Shown: piece after piece, positions 40,401-48,785 of the stretch
Numbering within the stretch: the stretch's first letter is position 1
Layout of the letters: the number at the start of each line of letters is the position of its first letter
Assembly: GCF_001649575.2 (NCBI RefSeq)
Contig: NC_051452.1
Coordinates: 13,719,951 to 13,783,950 of the forward strand
DNA from: Kryptolebias marmoratus
Lineage: Eukaryota; Chordata; Actinopteri; Cyprinodontiformes; Rivulidae
Reading direction: 5' to 3'
DNA length: 64,000 bases
Position numbers and translations under genes: made by a program
Notes under the pieces: model-generated
The model's database searches: none
What the model saw: only the letters and a program-made list of their open reading frames with translations
What the model was told of the DNA's origin: nothing

Positions 40401-40644
40401 GGGAGGCTTTATCCTGTGAGTGGGAAGAGGCACTGTATTCAGAGGTTTCTTGTGATACCTGTGGCAGGTTTGCAGGTGGGGGAGGGAAATGTTCTGTTGC
40501 TTCAAAAGCCACTGATGAGGTGGATGCCACTGATGAAGCAGCGGCCGACTTTACAGTGGAGGATGCACTGTAGCCAGTCACAGCTGACGTTTTGGATGAC
40601 TGGTTAATTGGAGTCCACTGAAACTGGTTGAAATCCACATCAAC
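31450..40644 (-). CDS. xirp2: xirp2 giant exon: Xin repeats, polyproline, C-terminus of the long isoform
   Basis: A 9195-nt exon, 3064 codons plus stop, beginning VDVDFNQFQW after acceptor AACCACAG. The apparent M of the open frame is a GTG inside the exon, not a start. Residues are numbered from that point. About 50: EHFPPPP, an EVH1 (Mena/VASP) ligand type. About 96-118: LYKHIHPEVRKNLEEDF, conserved in XIRP2. About 136-1135: 28 Xin repeats of the form GDV-t--WLFETqPLD, which bind F-actin. About 1165-1645: some 17 weaker repeats keeping GD(V/I/L) but losing the FET core. About 1860-1950: polyproline tracts with FFPPPPP. About 2085-2105: KFKTPLMLAEERYRQQ. About 2990: PPSYADVVRG, matching the XIRP2 C-terminus. 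The total length agrees with human XIRP2 (about 3.4 thousand residues). The stop at 31450 ends the long form; including this exon excludes the LIM domain. Confidence 0.97.
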   Translation of the reverse strand, partial: VDVDFNQFQWTPINQSSKTSAVTGYSASSTVKSAAASSVASTSSVAFEATEHFPPPPANLPQVSQETSEYSASSHSQDKASQHKYIVNKEEYFKHKSMAELKRLYKHIHPEVRKNLEEDFINQLSEAERAALESKETVGDVQQTCYLFENDGNSSSECSSPDGEYLEWEEILKGEVQSMRWMFENKPLDAIKDDSPDESGGKNIAQQEIIAGKDVRYTAWMFETQPIDALGGEATDATEQSQKQADLSRGDVRTATWLFETQPLDCLNKIYQEDELETECIITKDITGGDVKTARYLFETQHLDSLGKTETIEESHFLNLKSELEEIKGGVKMTTRMFETQPMCVIRGDSGEMLEITTIRREETEKGDVKTSRWMFETQPLDMIKKDPAKVKLICGISMEDNAQGGVNKGRWLFETKTLDSINEEEWESSRMQKEEIIGADVKKHCLVFETQPMDSLKDNTNARPLPSEEIVGGDVQLAKHLFETVPMENLKELLEVGKLKKMVALEEEKGDVRHQKWVFESQPLASIREEKKELTRTVNIEALDKGDVSNYKERFETMDLSKCEGTKKIQVEGVPSGSVKSNKVLFESTPMYAMQDSSGHYHEVRTVRREEIVKGDVRSCRWMFETRPIDEFDESIDKFQIIKGISKQEIESGDVKTAKWLFETQPLDAIKFFSNFEDEEHKTKEDVKIEKGDVKTCRWLFETQPMDALYEKVEKSESDMEEVQKGDVKTCTWLFETQTLDNIHDHSETETILKTCTVKQQDIQGKDVQMARFLFETENLENITGEDTSSFRRVTEIDVQSGDVSRMKYIFENRSSDIMSSTSEETMHRLKKQQAEDIQKGNVVSCTWMFENQPIDAISEESTKTREGRTVIDVQRGDVNKGRFIFETYSLDQIKEESSETDISKLTSIFREDIEKGDVKNYTMMFETQPLYAIRDKEGHYHEVTTVTKEEIMRGDVVGARWLFETKPLDSIRDSEKVYVIKAVTEEGINKGDVSSAKWRFETQPLDEIAEDIKVRSRTVADIQGGDVKTNKRRFETDEMSQKYIRTVSVSEIQKGDVRSATWMFETRTIDEIRGDGEEYDDMERVTKEEVMKGDVKQSVWLFERHPLDRIKESDGTQTVVTKEEIPQADVKTTTWLFETTPFHEFNESSMEKTEIIGKSVKETLEELYSQKMVNSQGILIEADEIGDVRMAKYKLLNQDAPQIQKEEIIRGDLSNIMMNLLNRMETTERVITIDKEERGNINTTVKQLFNQERGINVEKEEIIRGDIQEAMNNLLKNERSSKRGILIQEDEKGDVKMTIYSLLNKGEKTIMEKEDIIQGNVSKTLHRLLSNSGEEDSKKIRVGETERGNVSFYSTCIESGALEYLKQFQSESDDVQEEVQKEHIIGGDIEETKMLLRKNQQQIGRTVAEDDIVPGDVYSTVKVFMTEPTVTYRNLEKDIVKGDLNAALDSLTQAINQKVVIEKEEVVKGDIPTTLKSLEEAKNQAKEMEKPEIIRGDIRGALESLEKSASAKTEASVEDLVPGDIKETLKCLEEATQAVKEVAKEEIVKGDIHTAMQSLHEASSEKKTFQHQVSEQGDVKATIQLLLEPTTSPRMQRRGSVEGDVKTSIKSLYEGQETTHVEKEEVVKGDVQGAIKCLMQRKQYSNKKRAHPPKKAKVPMKNPSTVTQVEHESLHEAKSENVALTQAPTVKNLSQSSESQRHHESKSLKTQVITQENHSVAVVKTDNPAGASHQKSIKEQKDKVLPPQKIQAPKPIMMKNTQKTINDQTENKAVGVNVMKEVQNTTQKNVSNKQISETKSIKQVQTTVTEKTVVHTQKVTEQQQTVTQKQNIKNMKGDYRSCDMRGKGAVKKAKPEIHFPPPPSSPPPPSESELSLPPPPSPVTESPASPTTRPQIMRQDSDLLPPPPPPPPPMECMKSEPEFFPPPPPPPPPSSVGGQDFLPPPPSQQELNAMPQLLTAKQDKPIRKALFKVVKQPEPQKQPIQVKPKWQKKQPTPSTPSPQPPTSREAVVTTVHKEEAKIQEVKKETTQKAEKNSQPKTETLSSTRIPTIPVVKPEQKQSPQPPKKVFVPPLKLPPSPDPAPAPKARPYARKFKTPLMLAEERYRQQKLEKEETEKSSVSTPTSPSVDTQSFAASALLSATENTKREVETTNITSEKVILSQDSPVKKTPSQIPLSKPSISGLNKKSTLASSNVPLDKKQILSSADASVSKSHHEASEKEIQSCSNVVASSVTEQQQFINKSSTRSIATTQSAGQDNVNLQTPGAVTLKTEDVKNINVSLTQEGKMSPSQPTKIPKVTPSFKVKTFKMPTEKKEEKSDSLGQKEIMKSEAHSQQEIRKVSQRVESKVNVESNQKTSARTEMKAEMKESKKQVTPSVKEIEVEAHMRKGKQVQKNVAEVKLSPSIIVSGAKITSVPAHQGQDLVSVSQSQQSMKSEHIQRREEVIVTERVVQQNLQREEAVHVQQQQMKVQAGDSNKMQKKAVKSKVESKDVSLKGTGKMVHKEEAQSEEILDSEKLIVMEKLVAQIKELQSIPSKIDANTVRKIVIEVPDWVMGSDEKKNLAELSKQQSKKKLKEMVAYLKNVFQTKLSVLEKNLTAVEKEVKVEKEEPSVKPQVPLLVPPKPDKKPFTAITSKLSKVSIGSSKTETKVVEEKKSFQEGKMSHALSEVADLKLSSPLASIRTPSPTYITIESRRVDSPLQVTPSPPPYKSVGTPPPPPRKSFTPTFSRATPSPTLSRSEKLMKLRDTTSKLSQGMTPPPPIPVPEYFAAEREQSSPFSDRQTPTERSDHGLVDVAEMVDSMMTVKDKKSFFEEAQRAEVNKMYIRKDPIDIPERLGPDNEDATNTVTIDLLNEDLPRVDLSKLVNKFESPRPKVYTRKEPIVISERLGSDTEDAEAEANTPRAEEIPMFNVKAIKDVFETGEHGSQAARELREQIERRESESASSEPAQHSETTSVTEQFCSVDDFGNVTRETRSEMHSGSSLIRGNPPSYADVVRGRVPTVSVPPEASTEELLRNFQQSWAESQGVFQNLGFNVMEQRTSQIVTHQQETFVTGKLRHAA

Positions 40645-41137
40645 CTGTGGTTTACAAGTTATTCATGAAACATGTATGAAAAACAGAGGAGAACAGAACA
40701 GAGAATAAGAGAGTTGTTAGAAAATCCTATAACGCACAGAAAAAGAACTGGAGTTAAAGGTAATTTAGGAAATAAAGACACACCTTTCAACCTACTGAAA
40801 CCTCTCTTGGAAAGCTAGAACCTACCTCAAATAGTAACTCTACTTTGGATGTAAATGAACAAACACACTCTAAATCTGTCAAGACTATGAATACATATTC
40901 ATAAATGCAAGCTTGAAGAAATATTGAAAAAACTTCGGACACTAATGCAAGTTTTCCTTCTAATGTGGTGGAAAAAAAGTTTATTTTTTTCCATTCCAAT
41001 ATTTATTTTTGCCCTTCAGCTTGCAGAATGCACAATTTCCTTTTGATGATTTCCTGATGTGGCCTTATCTTCATATTGATTCACCATAAAAAAAACACTA
41101 GCTGTCATCTATTTAGATAAACAGACAGGATTATTAC

Positions 41138-41241
41138 CTTAATTTCCTTTGCTGGTGCAGCTTCCTCAATTGTTTTTTCATACTGCTGCTTCAAGGCCTG
41201 AGTGGAAACCTTTGGTAGGTCCTCCCCTCCAACAAGCATAA
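41138..41241 (-). CDS. xirp2: xirp2 exon, VSTQALKQQYEK motif; splice hub for long/short forms
   Basis: A 104-nt exon: two bases finishing the split valine, then 34 codons ending EIK before donor AAG|GTAATA, phase 0. The peptide DLPKVSTQALKQQYEKT corresponds to the conserved segment just before the giant exon in vertebrate XIRP2 (PKVST-LLKEQFEK in human). This is the last exon common to both forms. Its phase-0 end joins in frame to either the giant exon at 40644 (GTT GAT GTG) or directly to the LIM exon at 28581 (AGA ATT CGA). The choice of partner decides whether the protein carries Xin repeats or the LIM domain. Confidence 0.92.
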
Positions 41242-41596
41242 CTGAATTAGACACAAGAAGAAGGCTGCCTCATTAAGCCATTCACAGTGAGGAGGCTCGG
41301 GGGGGAATGGGAAAGAGAAATAAATCATTTCATTAAAAACCTGAGTAGTTTTCATTTTCTGAAACCATGCAGCTGTGATTGCCCAATTTCCACTTTCCAA
41401 TATTTTACCTTCCTGACTTTGCTCTTATTAGATTTGCTGCTATGCACTGAATAGAGAATCATCTGCACTCCAACTCCTTTACAGAGCTCATCCCTTATTC
41501 AGCCCCACAGTAGGAACAATCATTAACATACAGGACACAAGCAGCGCCGCGATAAAAGCGTGCAAATTACAATATAAAAGGCATGAGCAGAATAAC

Positions 41597-41666
41597 CTGT
41601 TTCACTGGAATGGTTCCCATAACTGCTGGCCACATTGTTATGGTGGACTCTTTGATCGTGGATCAC
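41597..41666 (-). CDS. xirp2: xirp2 exon, linker before VSTQALK motif
   Basis: A 70-nt exon with acceptor TTTTTACAG and donor ACAG|GTTATT. It encodes VIHDQRVHHN...SSETV, with the last codon split after its first base (phase 1). The next exon supplies TT to complete valine. The sequence is a polar linker without a known domain. Identification rests on clean splice sites and on phase agreement with both neighbours. Confidence 0.85.
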
Positions 41667-41774
41667 CTGTAAAAAGATGGCAGTAAATCGTTAGTGCACC
41701 GCAGCCTGGATTCAATTAATGAAAAATAAATGCTCTACAATTAGAGTAATTTCATAAAGTTCAATAATAATAAT

Positions 41775-42835
41775 AATAATTAAAGGCAGAGCATTACTTG
41801 AAGGAATGGATGCCCTCTGCCTTTCATGTCAGAATTTTTATTATAGCTGTTTTGTTCAAAACTTGACACTAACATTATGCATAGTCTCAAGTAATATTAT
41901 GAGATCTCGCATGTTTATGTAGCGCTCAAAGTATGTGTTGCAAAAGAGTCCCAACTACTACCACTGCAAATTATAGCTTAATATCTGTAAAGGTGACTGA
42001 GTTATAGCCATTTTTATTATGTTAACAGTTGAATAACTGTGGCACCTATCTTAAATTGGATTGACTCCAAAAGTTAATCATTTGTAGATGTTCATCCAAT
42101 GATTAATTCTGGAGAGTTCACTTAAAATCCATGCAGTGGTTCATGAGATATGTTGCTAACAGACAAACAGGGTTGACTCCAACAATTATTGTCTAAGTTC
42201 GAAACAAAGGTCTTGTGCAATGTACAGTGCTTGAATAAGTTGTCGGTGATGACTGTCCAGTGCAACCACACAAAAATTTGAGCTCAATATCTGTAAAATT
42301 GACTGAGTTATACCTATTTTTGAGTTTCCCAAGGTCATCCACCTGTGGTGGCCATTTTAAGTTAGTTTAACTCCAGAAGTTAATCAGTTCTAAATGTGCA
42401 TCCACAAATTAATATCTGAGAGTTTCAATAAAATCTATATTCTGGTTCAAGAGATATTTTGCTAACAGACAGACTGAGTTGACTTTACTAGTTACGGGCT
42501 AAGTTTCAAATGAATATAAAAAGCATTCTGTTAGCGCTTAGAATATGAGTTGGAGATCACTCTCAGCTACTAACACGCCAAATTTTAGCTTAATATCTGT
42601 AAAATTAACCGAGTTGTAGCCCTTTTTGTGTTATTTTACGGGCAGTTGGCTGTCCTGGCCATCTTGAATTGGCTCCACTCCAAAAGTAAATCAGTTACAG
42701 ATATACACCTAATGATTACTTTCTGAAAGTCTTATTAAAATTGGTCCACCGGTTCGTGAGATATTCTGCTAACAGACAGACAAACAAACATGTTAACACT
42801 CACAGACACAGAGACTTAATGAGAAATAACAATAA
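41775..42835 (+). repeat. 303-bp repeat family, three tandem units in an xirp2 intron
   Basis: The segment with aatatctgtaaa followed by gagttatagcc recurs near 41980, 42287 and 42592, giving a period of about 305 bp. It begins attaaaggcagagcattac and ends cagacacagagacttaatgag. Each unit has the phrases ggccat-tt-aa-t, aagttaatca and gagatattttgctaacagac. No coding frame. Confidence 0.85.
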
Positions 42836-42881
42836 TGGCTTCGTGCAGCGGTGACGCTTCTAGAGATCCAGTGACATGTAC

Positions 42882-42962
42882 CTCGTGTCGAGACAGGGTT
42901 GGTGAAGGGACGATCTCTCTAGCACTGCTTCTTACTGTCACCTCTGAGGAGCTTGACATCTC
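42882..42962 (-). CDS. xirp2: xirp2 exon, Ser-rich linker
   Basis: An 81-nt exon of 27 codons, phase 0 at both ends. Acceptor is TTTGACAG and donor is GAG|GTACAT. It encodes EMSSSSEVTV...LSRHE, a serine-rich linker of low conservation. It is placed by exact phase continuity with the exons on both sides. Its second codon is ATG, so a transcript starting in the intron upstream could begin translation here. Confidence 0.85.
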
Positions 42963-43489
42963 CTGTCAAACCACAGAGAAATGAGAACGTGGACACACAG
43001 AATCCCTCCCACCGTGCCCAAAACATCGCAATCCCCCCCCCCCATCCCCCGTTCCGCCTGGCTAACGAATAGCTGCACACAAATGCACACGGCAAGGTTT
43101 TATCACCTTGTGACTGCGAGCTGTAAGAAACAGTGGGAGGCTAAGTAATTTTTATATTGTGGAAGAGCTTAATAAAATCCCTTCTGTGGCCGATAACAAA
43201 TGCTTTTCCATTACTGCACTGCTTCCCAGGGAGCTACTAAGTTTGAATCTTGCCAAAGGAGGATTTCGGTGTTGGAGAGAAATAGCAATAAATTACAAAA
43301 GAAAAGAAAAGAAAAAAACCCCCAAAACACTGCACAAAACTGCATCAGGCATTTCCTCCTCAGAGGTTCATGCAATTTGAAGGAGATGAAAGAGAAATAT
43401 CATATTTCAGCTTGTACGCTATGTTGTCGACATAAAAGAAACATGGAGGGTGGTGGTTTTCTGTTGGTCTGAAACCACTGCGAGCACAG

Positions 43490-43950
43490 TAATCGCTGTC
43501 CGGATGTAAAACATGGCGTACACCTGAGCAACGCGCCGAAGGTTTGTTTTGCTGGTGCTGCAAGGAAGCAGCGTCCCGGTTCAACAGATTTTGACGGAGT
43601 CTCTCGTGAAGTCCAATGTAAAATTCAGCACTCAGCAAGGTTCATGTGCACTCGATGGATCTCCTCGGCTCAAACGCCTGAATGAGCAAATGAGGAAAAT
43701 GCGAGGGAGGTGGGGTGCGGAATCGACCTCATGTCGCAGAAGCCCGGCTCCCATCCGAGGCTGCGGCTAACGCATTCTGGCATTTTCGTCACGCGCTCGA
43801 TGACAGATTCGCGTAAGGCGAGCTCAGCTGAAGGTGCCGTCTTCTGACTTGACCCGCTGGAAGGCCTCAGCCCTACCTGGTCGGGCCTTTCCGAGAAGGA
43901 GCCACGGCGGAATGTAAATCATGTGGCAGCGCTCGAATCTTTGTCACTTT
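43490..43950. promoter_or_regulatory. CpG-enriched segment inside xirp2 intron, possible alternative promoter
   Basis: Visibly rich in CG dinucleotides compared with the flanks, especially 43700-43920. On the minus strand a good donor, CCAG|GTAGGG, follows the GC-rich part with exon end 43877. A transcript starting here would splice to the exon at 42962. The only nearby upstream ATG (43922) would be out of frame, so translation would more likely begin at the ATG that is the second codon of that exon. No TATA box was seen. Function is inferred. Confidence 0.3.
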
Positions 43951-44359
43951 ACACCGGGTTTGTGACGAGAAAAGACAGCAGCACTCTGTCTTCTAACCTC
44001 CCTTAGTTTTAAAGGGGAGGAGGAAAAATGTGCCTTTCATCTGCAATCCTCACAAAACAATTTATTACTCATGGAAAAAGTTGCACAGGCGGTGTTCTAT
44101 AACAGCATCACGTCTCATGACTGCAGCTTTTATGAAACACTTGTTTATGTGCAGAAAAAGAGGATGTTTGATTTACTTGACAAGGTTTTGGGTCCTTAGG
44201 GGGGGGAGAACCTAACCTTGATTTTTTTTTGTTTCAAACCTTTCTTTAAGAATGAATAAATAATTCTAGGGTGGCATGTTAGGATTAGATTTTTTTCAGT
44301 CCTATATGTTGTGTAATTTGCGCTAAATATGTGCCGAAAGTGCACATGTTAACATTCAT

Positions 44360-44490
44360 TATTCAACATATTCATCCATCCATCTTCTTCTGCTTCTCCG
44401 TGGTTGGGTTGCAGCAAGGGCAACAGGACCAGGAAGAAAACTCAGACATTTCATTCCTCAGCAACAGTCTCTAGCTCCTCTTGAAGGGGG
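44360..44490 (-). mobile_element. 3' tail of the same LINE family as at 60240
   Basis: The plus strand begins catccatccatcttcttctgc, then gtggttgggttgcagc, matching in reverse the 3' end seen at 60260-60310. It lies in an xirp2 intron and ends in a G-run at 44486. Confidence 0.5.
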
Positions 44491-44845
44491 GGGGGGGGAT
44501 TCGGAAAAGCAAACATAGTCTCTTCAGCAAGTTCCGGGTTAGATGAGTTGGCCTTTACTTTAGTGACGTGGTCTTCTAATAGCAGGCAGTTAAGTAGAAA
44601 AAGGTTACAAAATTTCAGCACAAGAGCTAATGTTAGGATTTTAAAGTTAGCCTTGAAACACCTGAGCTTTGTTATGTTACCTTTAAGAAAATGCTTTTAA
44701 CCACAAAAAGTGCAGGAAAAAAAGGCCTGTTATACGCCCCGTACGTTTAATTTGAAATTCAACCAAGACACGGTTCCCTCTTAGCCACGGTTCTTTAAAA
44801 TGCGATAAACCAAATGGACAGCATCTGAAGATGCACGCGCCTCAC

Positions 44846-44983
44846 CTGGACTGATCTCTTCTGAACATGAAACTGGGTGACGCTGGACTGTGAGGACGAA
44901 GAAGCGAACTCGTGGCTCTCGAACTGTCTCTTCACGGTGGCCAGGCCGCCAGGCAGCGAGCAGGCCTCTGACTCATCCATCAC
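44846..44983 (-). CDS. xirp2: xirp2 exon, PGGLA motif
   Basis: A 138-nt exon of 46 codons in phase 0 at both ends. It begins GTG-ATG (VMDESEAC), follows acceptor TGATAG and ends VQ before donor CAG|GTGAGG. The peptide SLPGGLATVKRQFES is the diagnostic XIRP motif that follows the YQAAVS segment (human XIRP2 has a closely similar CAVPGGLA sequence). The rest is a serine/glutamine-rich linker with no fold I recognise. It is separated from the previous exon by an 8.0-kb intron filled with repeats. Confidence 0.93.
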
Positions 44984-45344
44984 CTATCAGCAAAAACAGA
45001 TAACATGAATTACTCCCACAAACCCATCTGTATCCAGATAAAACACACAGTCAGCCAACTGTTTAAATGGGTTTTTAGGAGATTGGATTTTTATCCCCGG
45101 TGAACTAATCTCTGTTCTCATTCTCTGTGTTAAATTATACATGTTTGTGTTGTAGTAATGCGAGCGTGTATGCAAAGGCTGTAGTGCTTTCTGGTGTTCT
45201 TTTTAAATGCGACAACCCTGGAGAGTAAAACAAGTCATAGAAAAGACAATCTAATGGTCAAAACGCAACAAAATGAAACTAATAAACCGAAGCTATGACA
45301 AAAGCATAATTCTTTGAAAGATGGCTTATCAGCTCCTAAATTGC

Positions 45345-45640
45345 ACGCCGAAGTGTTTAACCGAAATTTTGTGCAATCTGTTAGTGCTCAGAGTATGTGT
45401 TGGGGGTGACTCGTAACTGCTACCACAAAAAAATTTAGTTCAATATCTATAAAGATGACTGAGTTCTCTTCATTTTTGTGCTGCTTGAAGTTGATTAGCT
45501 ATGGTGGCCATCTTAAAACTAGTTGACTCGAAAAGTGAATCAGTTCTTGTCATTCATACAAAGATTATGTTCTGGGAGTTTTATTTTGCTAACAGACAAA
45601 CAAGATTGCCACCAACAGTTAATGCCAAAGTTTTGCCACG
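45345..45640 (+). repeat. 303-bp repeat family, single unit
   Basis: One unit with ctgttagtgctcagagtatgtg, then tatggtggccatctt and ttgctaacagacaaaca. In the large xirp2 intron. Confidence 0.7.
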
Positions 45641-47098
45641 CACCTTCTTTTAATGGAGTTACGTTATCTTTCCCGCATGCAAGAATGAAACCTCATGCTG
45701 TGGAAAATGTGATCTGGAAGATTATTTAGTTTAAAAGACTAAAAATTTTGTCCAACTCTTTCTCTCAAGCTATATTATATATTTAACCACCCCGCCCCCC
45801 CCCCAAAAAAAGCCAGGACTTATAAAAAGATGATTTCTTTGTGAGGATAATATTAGAGGAGGAGAAAAGAAAGCGACTTTCTACGCTTTAATCAGTATGG
45901 AGGGAGCAGCGCGTGCTCTACGAGACTTGGGCGAGAATGCGCTCTATTTCATACAATAATCTCCTTTTGTGCTTCTCAATTACAATGCTAATGAAAGATT
46001 TATATGTAGGCTTCTGCTTGAAGAAAAGTTCCATATATATGAAAATATTAAAGTCTGCGATGGCTGTGTGCACGTGTGTAGACATATCGTATGTATATGT
46101 GTATGTTTAATACTTGTCACCATCTCTTTTATATGTAAATGAGAGCCACAATGCAATTTTGTGAGTTGCTGCAGACCAGTGACATTTTTTTTATGGTGGG
46201 GCACTGTGTTATCAATATTTTACTACTTCAGGGAAAAGGAGCTTCAGTAGTGATCACTGTTGCCTACTTACTGTCCACCTCAGCAGAGACAGGAACAACC
46301 AGCAGCCATTTTCACACAGAGACTGGGCTGTAACAGTTCAAAGAAGGCAGCCTTATCACGCTGCTGACAATAATGTCCCCTTGTTTTTGCTCATTCAAAT
46401 TTAGATCTGCTTGAAAGTTTGACCCCGCTTTTATTGCCAAAACATGCAATCAGAATGTTGATTTGCAACAAGAGTGTACCAGTTTGGACAACAGACAGCA
46501 TGACAACATTTACGGTCTACTTTTCATCATTTTCTCAACTCGTTGATCAACTCAGTCGATGAGTTTGTTCTGAAAAAAACTGATCAAAATAACTATTTCA
46601 TTCCCATAACTTCCGATCAAAAACGTTGAGGTACAACAAAAGTGTACCAGTTTGTAGAACAAACAGCAAGAGAATATTTACTGTCTCCTTTTCATTCATT
46701 TCCCCATTTTCTGATCTTGGACTCGATCGATGAGTTTGTGTTGTTATGAATAATTGCAATGAGTGCTGGCAGATTTTCTAAATTAAACATTGATTTTTTA
46801 TTTTTATTTTTTTTACTAAATTGCTTCGTTAATAAATTACAAGAATGTAAACACGAGTAGAATGTTTTGTTCTATTTGGATAGTTTATTTTCTTGCTTTT
46901 TCTGAGAGTCATATTTAAAAAAAAATCAATACCATTTCCTTCTTGAATAAAAAATAGAAAGAGAAAAACAGCTTGCCCGATTGGTGTTTTACCAACAAGT
47001 CAACAAGACTTACGAATTAAAAATGATCTCATAAACAAAGGAGAAAAAAAAAGTTCTAGGAAGTCAATGCAACTGACTGGTATAATGTTAAGCAAATC

Positions 47099-47573
47099 TG
47101 TCATGAATTCTAGTAATTTTGAGTTTGTTTTTGGCTTTCGTTCTTGGTTCTTTGTTTTTCTGTTTTCAAGGGTTATGTTTTCTTGTTTCTGATTCATGCT
47201 TCTGTTTGAGTTTCGATTTATTTATTTTTTTCCTTGTGTCATTCTTTCCTGTCATTGTTCACTTCTCCTCTGTTTAGCTCTTGTCTTCCTGCCACGCCCA
47301 TCTTCACCTGTTCCTAATTGAATCACTCACCTGTGCTCACTTCCCCTGATTACCCCTGTCTTTAAACCTGGTCACCTTCTCCACTTCCTTGCTGGTTCAT
47401 TCATTCTGTCTGCAGTTTTTGCCCTTGTGGTCCATTGCCTTGCCATGTTCTGTTCCATGGTTTTTGTGTTAGTCTTTGCTGCCACGTCAGCCTCTTGTTT
47501 TCTTTTATTTAATAAATCAGTTTTCCTTTCAGGATGAGTCTGCATTCTGAGTCCACCATGCTCCGTCTTGACA
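47099..47573 (+). mobile_element. solo LTR with 5-bp target site duplication
   Basis: 475 bp beginning TGTCA and ending TGACA, flanked on both sides by AAATC (47094-47098 and 47574-47578). An AATAAA signal lies near 47510, as expected inside an LTR. No internal retroelement sequence remains, so it arose by recombination between two LTRs. The text resembles a family common in teleost genomes; the superfamily is not determined. It sits in the large xirp2 intron. Confidence 0.75.
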
Positions 47574-47639
47574 AAATCTTAAAGATATCCATGAAAAATC
47601 CAGTGATTTATAGTTTAATGTATAACCATCAGTGTATGT

Positions 47640-48005
47640 TCTTATTTGTTTATTATGGCTAAAGGGTAGTACTTGGAAATAAACAAACATATTGGCTGAT
47701 GTTGATTAGTTGTATTGGCCATCTTGAACTGGAATGACCTAACAAATGAATCAGGTTTTTAGAATCACATGCAGTTGTTCATTTCTGAAAGTTCTAATAA
47801 CATTTGCCCAGTAGTTTATGAGATACTTTGCTAACAGACAAGCAGGGTCGACTCCAATAATTAATGCTAGAATTTTAAGCAAAAGATCTGAAGCAATGAG
47901 TAGCACTTGGACTATATGTTATAAATCACTCTCAGCTACTACTTCACCAAATTTTAGCTCAACATCATCAAAATTCACTGAGTTGTAGTCGTTGTTTTTC
48001 GATTT
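47640..48005 (+). repeat. 303-bp repeat family, about one unit
   Basis: Contains ggccatcttgaactgg, tttgctaacagacaagcagg and ctctcagctactac, in the same order as the other copies. It starts just past the solo LTR. Confidence 0.7.
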
Positions 48006-48732
48006 TTCTGTTTGTATTGTGTCTTTACATGTAATCGCTATGACAAGTGATTTTGTTGCAAAATGGTGCTACTGCACAGCAGCCCGTATCCTATTGGTTC
48101 AGACATTTGTAGAAAGCTGTGCTGCTGTATATTGAAGGAAATATGTCAGTCAGGACTGCTGCCATATTTAGGCTTGTTGTCGGTTAAATGTGGACATGCA
48201 GACAACAGCTGCTGTAGATAGGAAGCCCAAACCTGTTCAGACTACATCTCCCTGCCCACTTCAGTTTCTACAAGTAACACACCCACACACACACACTTAG
48301 ACATATTGGTTACAAACACATCAACTTCCAGCTGTCAGTAGTCTCCACATGAGGCTTGACAGTGAGAATCTGCCGAGGTTTGGAGGTTGCAACACTGCAA
48401 TCCCTAACTGAGAGATCTTACACCGAGTCCTTTTTTTCATGAACAAAGGAGCTCACCAATTAGTTTAATTTAAAAATTTATTCAGTTTCTGAAGTGGCTG
48501 TTATTTAAAGGATCATTATGCATAACAGCCATTCATAAAAAGTGACAAGTCACTTACGGCTGTGCTTTTAGGGGACACTGGTGGACCACAGATAGAAAAT
48601 TGGATTAGTACATTGGCTTAAAAAAGGAGGTAAATTGTCTTACCATTCTAGAATTTAAAAAAATGAAGACAAAAAAAAAATGGTACCATACCACATCCTA
48701 AATTTAACTTTAGACAAAAAAAACAACAACAA

Positions 48733-48779
48733 CCGGAATGGAGAAGCGGGTGAAGAAAATGGATGGATGGATGGATGGA
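48733..48779 (+). mobile_element. short LINE tail (aagcgggtgaagaaaatggatgg...)
   Basis: The terminal sequence aagcgggtgaagaaaatgg followed by (atgg) repeats matches, in opposite orientation, the 3' ends at 44360 and 60260. Confidence 0.45.
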
Positions 48780-48785
48780 CAAAAA

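Larger units (their letters stand above)
40645..44845 (-). other. xirp2 introns between exons 44846 and 40644
   Basis: The introns 40645-41137, 41242-41596, 41667-42881 and 42963-44845. The first two hold nothing recognised. The third is mostly a 303-bp tandem repeat (entered separately). The last contains a CpG-rich segment and a LINE tail (entered separately), plus a C-run near 43030. Confidence 0.8.

Noticed and set aside
40636..40638. Start codon at the beginning of the 3062-residue open frame
   Set aside because: The codon there is GTG within an exon; the frame continues upstream to the acceptor at 40645 and joins an earlier exon in phase.
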